Shown in pieces: positions 6,442 to 11,639 of a stretch of 11,639 nucleotides of DNA. The stretch's first letter is position 1. Each line of letters opens with the position of its first letter. The stretch spans positions 1-11,639 of the forward strand of contig JAALLB010000026.1 of assembly GCA_011087745.1 (NCBI GenBank), read 5' to 3'. The stretch is from Hyphomicrobiales bacterium (GTDB taxonomy: Bacteria > Pseudomonadota > Alphaproteobacteria > Rhizobiales > Rhizobiaceae). Under the pieces are notes generated by a model. The model saw nothing but the letters and a program-made list of their open reading frames with translations, did not search any database and was not told the origin of the DNA. The position numbers and the translations under genes are program-made.

Positions 6442-7726
6442 GCCCTTTGGGCGTAAATCTGAGCACCAGAAGAAGAATAATACCCATCATCATCAATCGC
6501 ATATGCGCTGCTGACTTTAACAGATGAGCCCGCAAGTCGCTATCGTCAGCCATGCCGGATGTTATTAGATCCATGAACCACAGGCCGATCGGTTCTGCTT
6601 CAATCCAGAAGAACCAAACGACAAAGCCGCCAAGTATAGCTCCCCAGTTATTACCTGAACCCCCTACAATAACCATTACCCAGATTAAGAATGTAAAACG
6701 AAGAGGTTGGTAGGATGCAGGTGTAAACTGGCCATCCAGCGTGGTTAGCATTGCACCTGCGATGCCAACAACTGCGGAGCCCAAAATGAAAACTTGCAGA
6801 TGGCGACCTTTAACATCTTTTCCCATGGCTTCTGCCGCTGTTTCATTGTCGCGAATAGCGCGCATCATGCGACCCCAAGGAGAGTTCAATGCCTTTTCTG
6901 AAAGGTATAAAACGATCAACAAGACTACTGTGAACAAACAAGCATAGGAGAGTTTTACGATAATTGATGAAAACTCAACGATATCAAATCCCCAATTGGC
7001 AGCCATCTCTTTGAAATAGGTTGATTTTTGCATGTCTACTTCATAAGGAACTGGACGAGGGAGACCGGAAACATTTTTCACGCCACGTGTTAGCCAGTCT
7101 TCATTTTTCATCATTGCAACGATAATTTCTGAAATACCAAGCGTTGCAATTGCAAGATAATCTGAGCGAAGTCCCAGCGATATTTTACCAACTAACCATG
7201 CTGCACCAGCAGCAAATGCACCACCTACCAGCCAGGACAACATGATTGGCAACCCAAGTCCGCCAAGGTTGCCGGTAGCGGCAGAGTCTGTGCTTTCAAT
7301 TGCATCAACAGCTGGATCGAAAAACGAGCGAGCAATAAAATATCCAACAATACCAACGAGCGTAATTACCAGCGTTCGTGTGCCGCCACTCATCTTGAAA
7401 TAGGCCCAAGTGATAGCAGCAATTGTTATCGCTGCGCACAGCATGCCCATTAAAATACCACTGCCTCCAGCTGCCCAGGCTGCAGGAACCGGTTGGGTGG
7501 AAACCAGGACACCGGCAACGCCGCCCAGTGCTGCAAAGCCCATTACACCGACGTTTAACAGTCCGGCATATCCCCATTGTATGTTTACCCCCAGCGACAT
7601 GATCGCAGAAATTATGCAGAGGTTGAGAATTGCCAATGATAATGACCAACTTTGAGACAGGCCAACGATGAGGAATAATGTTGCCATTAGTCCAAACATT
7701 CCAATATTTCGCCAGTTTATGGTCAT
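6425..7726 (-). CDS. livM: Branched-chain amino acid-type ABC transporter permease LivM
   Basis: This 433-residue inner-membrane protein forms half of the channel of a HAAT-family importer. It has many hydrophobic helices, and NIQWGYAGLLNVGVMGFAALGG (49-70, shown here only as the landmark) is the LivM signature. The cytoplasmic coupling loop RAIRDNETAAEAMGKD (289-304) contacts the ATPases. The protein is longer than the roughly 320 residues common in the family: extra hydrophilic stretches lie at about 135-155 and 205-250, plus a charged segment near 390-408, probably periplasmic or cytoplasmic loops. It is the last gene of the operon. Its ATG overlaps the livH stop (ATGA, 4 bp), indicating coupling. 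Its 3' end runs 17 bp into the convergent TIGR04282 gene, so neither operon has a private terminator there. Family confidence is high; the transported substrate cannot be told from sequence. Confidence 0.95.
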   Translation of the reverse strand: MTINWRNIGMFGLMATLFLIVGLSQSWSLSLAILNLCIISAIMSLGVNIQWGYAGLLNVGVMGFAALGGVAGVLVSTQPVPAAWAAGGSGILMGMLCAAITIAAITWAYFKMSGGTRTLVITLVGIVGYFIARSFFDPAVDAIESTDSAATGNLGGLGLPIMLSWLVGGAFAAGAAWLVGKISLGLRSDYLAIATLGISEIIVAMMKNEDWLTRGVKNVSGLPRPVPYEVDMQKSTYFKEMAANWGFDIVEFSSIIVKLSYACLFTVVLLIVLYLSEKALNSPWGRMMRAIRDNETAAEAMGKDVKGRHLQVFILGSAVVGIAGAMLTTLDGQFTPASYQPLRFTFLIWVMVIVGGSGNNWGAILGGFVVWFFWIEAEPIGLWFMDLITSGMADDSDLRAHLLKSAAHMRLMMMGIILLLVLRFTPKGLIPEK

Positions 7727-8736
7727 ATCGTTTGCCCCCTGAATATACCCGTCGGTCGAACCAGAAGTACGATGACGAGAATTGCAAATGAGACCGCGAA
7801 TTTATAATCCGTTGAAAGCAGTTGCACGAGGCCCTCTGGTGCCCAGCTTTCAGGAACCAGATATCCAATGACCCGTTTATAGGCAAAGGTTACGGCAACC
7901 TCAGAGAAAGCAATAACAAATCCACCGGCGATAGCCCCAATTGGACTACCTAACCCTCCAACAATTGCAGCAGCAAATATTGGTAGTAGAATTTGCAGGT
8001 AAGTGAAGGGTTTAAAGCTTTTATCAAGGCCGTAAAGCGTGCCCGCAATTGTTGCCAGCACGGCTGTTAAGATCCAGGCAATCATAACAACGCGGTCAGG
8101 GTTGATGCCTGAAAGCAGTGCCAAATCTTCATTGTCTGAATAAGCGCGCATGGATTTACCCGTGCGTGTTTTGGTCAGGAACCAGAAGAGGGCAGCAACA
8201 CAAATAACAGTCACACCGATGGTAATGCCTTGGGTCATTTTAAAAGCCAAACCCTGATCAAGGCCCGTCATTTCCTTGAACTCACGAGCTGTAATCAGGA
8301 AGCGCGATCCATCGGTGAAAATACGATCATCGGGGCCAATTATGAAGCGAATTAAACCGTTGTAAAGGAACATCACACCCAGAGACGCAATGAGATAAAT
8401 CACAAGTGTGGATTTTTGTTTTCGGTAGAATTTATAAACGAGCCTATCGGTTCCCAGCACTAAAAGAATGGCTGCCAGAATGCCAATGGGCATTGCAAGG
8501 AGTGCGGTTGGTATCGGACCAAGGCTTATGCCGTTTGATTGTAAAAACCAGGTTGTTAGAATTGTGAACATCGTGCCAAAAGCCATGGTCTCACCATGAG
8601 CGAAATTTGAAAATCGCAGGATGCCGTAAATCAATGTTACACCCAATGCGCCAAGTGCTAACTGACTGCCATAGGCCAAGCCAGGAATAACGAGGAAGTT
8701 TAGAAGGATAACAACGGCATTTAGAAAATCAGTCAT
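7723..8736 (-). CDS. livH: Branched-chain amino acid-type ABC transporter permease LivH
   Basis: This 337-residue integral inner-membrane protein partners LivM in the importer channel. The N-terminal helix is followed by ALGVTLIYGILRFSNFAHGE (30-49), the LivH signature, and the coupling helix MRAYSDNEDLALLSGINPDR (196-215) is the EAA-like ATPase contact. About 150-185 is a less conserved loop region between membrane segments. Length is a little above the common 290-310. Its ribosome site GGGAGG (8746-8751 on the + numbering, minus strand) lies inside the last codons and stop of livF, 9 nt from the ATG, so the 5-bp gap to livF is functional and the gene depends on the same transcript. It overlaps livM by 4 bp. 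The call is firm; substrate specificity is set by the binding protein and is unknown. Confidence 0.95.
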   Translation of the reverse strand: MTDFLNAVVILLNFLVIPGLAYGSQLALGALGVTLIYGILRFSNFAHGETMAFGTMFTILTTWFLQSNGISLGPIPTALLAMPIGILAAILLVLGTDRLVYKFYRKQKSTLVIYLIASLGVMFLYNGLIRFIIGPDDRIFTDGSRFLITAREFKEMTGLDQGLAFKMTQGITIGVTVICVAALFWFLTKTRTGKSMRAYSDNEDLALLSGINPDRVVMIAWILTAVLATIAGTLYGLDKSFKPFTYLQILLPIFAAAIVGGLGSPIGAIAGGFVIAFSEVAVTFAYKRVIGYLVPESWAPEGLVQLLSTDYKFAVSFAILVIVLLVRPTGIFRGQTI

Positions 8737-8741
8737 TTTTC

Positions 8742-9449
8742 TTAACCTCCCAGGAATGCTTTACGGACTTCCGGGTCAGCCATCAATGCTTCGCCTGTAT
8801 CCGTGTATCGGTTTCTGCCTTGGACAAGGACATAACCCTTGTCAGCAATGTTGAGTGCTTGTTTTGCGTTTTGTTCCACCATCAAAATAGCAATGCCGGT
8901 TTTGGCGGTTTCTATAATGCGATCAAATAGTTCATCCATGACAATGGGAGATACGCCTGCTGTTGGTTCATCCAACATCAAGACTTTGGGTTGTGTCATC
9001 AGAGCACGGCCGACAGCTACTTGTTGGCGCTGACCGCCTGACAATTCACCTGCGGGTTGTTTTCGCTTTTCTTTAAGAATTGGAAAGAGCTCAAAGACCT
9101 GTTCCATGGTGCCGGCGATATCATCATCGCGTATGAAGGCACCCATTTCCAGATTTTCTTCAACGGTCATGGTTGTGAAAACATTGCTGGTTTGCGGTAC
9201 AAACCCCATGCCTTTTTGAACTCGGGCTTGAGGAGAAAGGGAAGTGATTTCCTCACCATCCATCATTACCCGTCCTGTGTGGATGTTGAGCATTCCGAAG
9301 ACTGCTTTCATTGCTGTGGATTTGCCAGCACCATTTGGTCCTACCACCACAGCGATTTCACCCTTTTCGACACCAATAGTACAGTCATGCAAGATGTCTG
9401 CACCTCTGCCATATCCACCTGTCATGTTTTCACCAATCAGGAATGCCAT
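8742..9449 (-). CDS. livF: Branched-chain amino acid-type ABC transporter ATPase LivF
   Basis: This 235-residue cytoplasmic nucleotide-binding subunit powers the importer together with LivG. Walker A is GPNGAGKST (37-45), the Q-loop is Q86 in FVPQ, the signature is LSGGQ (136-140), and Walker B is VLMLDE (156-161) followed by PTAGVSP. The switch position has Gln in VEQN (191-194), which is the usual LivF variant rather than His. Length is normal for LivF, which is shorter than LivG. Its ATG overlaps the livG stop by one base (TAATG), giving close coupling; AAGGA lies about 9 nt upstream. Its end contains the livH ribosome site. All catalytic motifs appear intact. Confidence 0.96.
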   Translation of the reverse strand: MAFLIGENMTGGYGRGADILHDCTIGVEKGEIAVVVGPNGAGKSTAMKAVFGMLNIHTGRVMMDGEEITSLSPQARVQKGMGFVPQTSNVFTTMTVEENLEMGAFIRDDDIAGTMEQVFELFPILKEKRKQPAGELSGGQRQQVAVGRALMTQPKVLMLDEPTAGVSPIVMDELFDRIIETAKTGIAILMVEQNAKQALNIADKGYVLVQGRNRYTDTGEALMADPEVRKAFLGG

Positions 9450-10234
9450 TATGCTGAATCCTTCTTTGGTTTGTTTTTCAATCCAGTTCCCAGATAAGCT
9501 TCAATTACTTCTTCATTGTTTTTAACTTCTTCAGCCGTACCCTGCGCCAGCACTTTACCTTCGGCCATACAGATGACCGGGTCGCACAAACGTGAGATGA
9601 ACTCCATGTCGTGTTCAATCATGCAGAAAGTATAACCGCGCTCTTTATTGAGACGCAGAATTGCATCGCCGATTGTATTCAGCAGTGTTCGGTTCACACC
9701 AGCACCCACTTCATCCAGGAAAACAATTTTTGCATCGACCATCATTGTGCGGCCAAGCTCGAGTAATTTTTTCTGACCACCAGAAAGATTGCCGGCCAGT
9801 TCATCAGCCACGTGCGGGATTTCTAGAAATTCAATAACTTCATTCGCTTTGGTTCGAATGGTTTCTTCTTCTTCGCGGACTCTTTTTGGTTTGGTCCAGG
9901 TGCTGATGAGGCTTTCACCTGATTGGCTACCAGGAACCATCATGAGATTTTCGCGAACCGTGAGAGTTGAAAATTCGTGAGCGATTTGAAAGGTACGTAA
10001 AAGACCTTGAGCAAAAAGCTCATGTGGGGTTAGGCCAGTAATGTCCTTGCCATCCAGAAAAACTTTACCTGATGTTGGTTTGTGTAAACCTGCAATCACA
10101 TTGAACAGTGTTGTTTTACCAGCGCCATTTGGACCAATTAGCCCGGTAATGGATCCTGTTTCAATGGTAAGTGATGCGCCATCTACTGCGCGAATGCCGC
10201 CAAAATGTTTGTGAATGTCCTCAACGACAATCAT
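9449..10234 (-). CDS. livG: Branched-chain amino acid-type ABC transporter ATPase LivG
   Basis: This 261-residue cytoplasmic ATPase forms the heterodimeric motor with LivF. Walker A is GPNGAGKTT (34-42), the Q-loop is Q83 in RTFQ, and the signature is LSGGQ at 150-154, continuing as KKLLELGR instead of the more common QQRV-type sequence, which is typical of LivG. Walker B is IVFLDE (170-175), with the H-loop in IEHDM (H208). The C-terminus ends in a lysine-rich tail. It is the second gene of the operon, 63 bp downstream of the binding-protein gene with a hairpin between them. A GGGG-type site about 9 nt before the ATG is its ribosome site. The livF start overlaps its stop. There are no missing residues. 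Confidence 0.96.
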   Translation of the reverse strand: MIVVEDIHKHFGGIRAVDGASLTIETGSITGLIGPNGAGKTTLFNVIAGLHKPTSGKVFLDGKDITGLTPHELFAQGLLRTFQIAHEFSTLTVRENLMMVPGSQSGESLISTWTKPKRVREEEETIRTKANEVIEFLEIPHVADELAGNLSGGQKKLLELGRTMMVDAKIVFLDEVGAGVNRTLLNTIGDAILRLNKERGYTFCMIEHDMEFISRLCDPVICMAEGKVLAQGTAEEVKNNEEVIEAYLGTGLKNKPKKDSA

Positions 10235-10253
10235 GTCGTTATCCCCCGATATG

Positions 10254-10283
10254 AAAACGGCCCGGGTTGAACCGAGCCGTTTT
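10254..10283 (-). terminator. Hairpin between the binding-protein gene and livG
   Basis: AAAACGGC (10254-10261) pairs with GCCGTTTT (10276-10283); a C/A mismatch follows, then CGG/CCG, enclosing a 6-nt loop. On the minus-strand transcript the stem ends in TTTT, but no longer U-run follows. It sits 14 nt after the binding-protein stop and about 19 nt before livG. It fits a partial terminator or an mRNA-stabilising 3' structure that lets the binding protein be made in excess over the membrane parts, as is common in such operons. The role is inferred. Confidence 0.6.
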
Positions 10284-10297
10284 GCAATTTTTAAACC

Positions 10298-11479
10298 TTA
10301 GCGGAATTTCGCTGTTGTGTTCTTTTGGCCATCGACCAAAATTTCACGATAGTTACCAGCGCTTTCACCACCACCGATAAGCTCAACTGCTGTTGCGCCT
10401 ACGTAGTCGATTTCTTTGCCAGCTGCGATAAGCTCCAGGCCTTTAGCAAGTTCACCTGGAAGAATTTCTTCGCCTGGTGCGTTTGCAACGTCCATGATTT
10501 TGCCTTTGAAGTCATTTGAGTTTGATGACTTGGCAGCTTGCATCGCAAGCATGATAAGTGCAGCAGCGTCATATGATTCAGCTGAGAAAGCGTCAGTTTT
10601 TACGCCTTGAGCCTTAGCCATCTCGTCAAAAATTTCAGCGCCTTTGCTGTCCGTACCTGGTACCGTACCGTATGAGCCGTTTAGTGCATCGCCGATAGCA
10701 ACTGGAAGTGAATCACCGATCATGCCGTCTGGAAGAACGAAAGTATCAAATGCACCTGAGTCCAATGATGCCTGGATTACGCCTTTACCACCTTGGTCAA
10801 GATAACCAGAAACGATAAGAACTTCACCACCAGCTTGTGCAAGTGCACCAACTTCAGCAGAGTAATCACCTTTACCATCTTCGTGTGCAGCAGAGATTGT
10901 TACTTTACCACCAGTTTCTTCGTAGTTTTTCTGAATAGATTCAGCCAAACCCTTACCGTAGTCGTTGTTTGTGTATGTAATCGCTACTGACTTAACGCCC
11001 TTGTCATTAAGGATGTCAGAGATAACTTTACCTTGACGTGCATCAGATGGTGCTGTGCGGAAAAACAGGCCGTCATCTTCTGCTGTTGAAAGAGCAGGTG
11101 ATGTTGCAGATGGAGAAACCATTACAATGCCGTTTGCACGGGCAACGTTTTGAAGGATCGCGCCAGTAACGCCAGAACAGTCAGCGCCCATGATTGCAAC
11201 TACTTTGTCTGAAGTGATTAGACGTTCTGCAGCAGCTGTTGCAGCAGCACTATCAACACAAGTTGAGTCACCGCGAATTGAAACAACGGTTGAGCCATCA
11301 AGAAGCTTGCCTGAATCTGATACTTCTTTCATTGCCATTTCAGCGCTGTCAGCCATTGGGCCTGTTAGCGACTCAATTGGGCCAGTATAACCCAGAATTG
11401 TTCCAATTTTGATTTCTTCTGCAAATGCAGCAGATGACATCATTGTGGTAGCAGCAAGTGCTATAATCAGTTTTTTCAT
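10298..11479 (-). CDS. livK: Periplasmic substrate-binding protein of the HAAT ABC importer
   Basis: This 393-residue type 1 periplasmic binding protein (Peripla_BP_6 family) captures the ligand for the LivGFHM importer. It has a clean signal peptide: a MKKL start, a hydrophobic stretch, and AFA before a predicted cut after A20. The mature protein begins EEIKIGTILGYTGPI, the usual start of a Leu/Ile/Val-type binding protein, followed by GADCSG (98-103), VSPSATSP (121-128) and the hinge region FRTAPSDARQG (140-150). C74 and C101 may form the disulfide seen in this family. It is the first gene of the minus-strand operon, with a strong ribosome site (GGGAGG, 11485-11490, 5 nt from the ATG). The ligand may be an amino acid, an amide, or another small carboxylate such as an aromatic acid or short-chain acid; the sequence does not decide, so the livK symbol is by position and family. 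Confidence 0.9.
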   Translation of the reverse strand: MKKLIIALAATTMMSSAAFAEEIKIGTILGYTGPIESLTGPMADSAEMAMKEVSDSGKLLDGSTVVSIRGDSTCVDSAAATAAAERLITSDKVVAIMGADCSGVTGAILQNVARANGIVMVSPSATSPALSTAEDDGLFFRTAPSDARQGKVISDILNDKGVKSVAITYTNNDYGKGLAESIQKNYEETGGKVTISAAHEDGKGDYSAEVGALAQAGGEVLIVSGYLDQGGKGVIQASLDSGAFDTFVLPDGMIGDSLPVAIGDALNGSYGTVPGTDSKGAEIFDEMAKAQGVKTDAFSAESYDAAALIMLAMQAAKSSNSNDFKGKIMDVANAPGEEILPGELAKGLELIAAGKEIDYVGATAVELIGGGESAGNYREILVDGQKNTTAKFR

Positions 11480-11484
11480 AATTT

Positions 11485-11490
11485 CCTCCC
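11485..11490 (-). promoter_or_regulatory. Strong ribosome binding site of the binding-protein gene
   Basis: GGGAGG on the minus strand lies 5 nt before the ATG at 11479. It fixes the start and fits the high expression expected for a periplasmic binding protein. Confidence 0.75.
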
Positions 11491-11601
11491 AAGGAAAAAT
11501 TAAAATAAATACATTTATCCAGTCTGTCGCCAGATTAATGAAATAGTTTTAGAGGAACTTTTTTGAAAATTCCATAGTTTAAATTTATGTATACCCATCC
11601 T

Positions 11602-11627
11602 ACTCCAAAACCCGAATGTTTTGGTGT
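11602..11627. repeat. Inverted repeat upstream of the ABC operon
   Basis: CCAAAAC (11605-11611) and GTTTTGG (11618-11624) form a 7-bp stem with a 6-nt loop, extended past a T/T mismatch by AC/GT (11602-11603 and 11626-11627). It lies 123-148 bp upstream of the binding-protein ATG. No U-run follows on either strand, so it is a poor terminator; a protein-binding palindrome is an alternative. The remainder of the upstream gap (11480-11639) holds no ORF and no clear -35/-10 pair that I trust. Confidence 0.35.
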
Positions 11628-11639
11628 GATATGATACGA

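Noticed and set aside
6442..6452. GCCC-TTT-GGGC hairpin near the end of livM as a terminator
   Set aside because: Only a 4-bp stem, within coding sequence and without a U-run on either strand.
7305..7886. 193-residue ORF on the minus strand across the livH/livM junction
   Set aside because: It overlaps the ends of two well-supported permease genes in another frame, has a biased Cys/Arg/Ser-rich composition and no recognisable motif, so it is a shadow of the real genes.
1..11639. CRISPR array, tRNA, rRNA, insertion sequence or attachment site
   Set aside because: No spaced direct repeats, no tRNA-like cloverleaf, no transposase reading frame and no terminal inverted repeats were seen; nearly all sequence is accounted for by ordinary genes.

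Overview
The window looks like a piece of a marine-type proteobacterial chromosome, most likely alphaproteobacterial. This is an inference from moderate GC, tightly packed operons with ATGA and TAATG couplings, and the gene families present; no rRNA or marker gene confirms it. There is no mobile element, tRNA, rRNA or CRISPR array. Almost the whole window is coding. The only sizeable gaps are a divergent promoter region (about 3041-3271) and the upstream region at the right edge (11480-11639).

Left block, 1-3040. A protein-like C-terminal fragment on the + strand enters from the left edge, contains an in-frame stop, and ends at 170. It abuts a minus-strand pair: a class III (CaiB/BaiF) CoA-transferase (1754-3040) and an acetolactate-synthase-like ThDP enzyme (171-1793), overlapping by 40 bp. 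The pair resembles oxalate-type modules (CoA transfer, then ThDP-dependent decarboxylation), but neither protein carries a clear oxalate signature, so the substrate is open.

Centre block, 3272-6441, + strand. Four very tightly coupled genes encode a radical SAM protein with a Cys-rich C-terminus, a 5'-methylthioadenosine phosphorylase-like enzyme, a GT2 glycosyltransferase of the TIGR04283 type, and a CofC/MobA-like transferase of the TIGR04282 type. The last two families are annotated as arsenosugar biosynthesis glycosyltransferases, yet the radical SAM protein does not look like ArsS and no ArsM is present. I infer a pathway in which an adenosylated or 5'-modified adenosine is made, stripped of adenine to a 5-modified ribose-1-phosphate, possibly activated, and glycosylated onto an acceptor. 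This is the most interesting part of the window.

Right block, 6425-11479, minus strand. A complete high-affinity branched-chain-amino-acid-type (HAAT) ABC importer is encoded in the order substrate-binding protein, LivG, LivF, LivH, LivM, with a strong hairpin between the binding-protein gene and livG. Its last gene overlaps the last gene of the centre block tail to tail by 17 bp.
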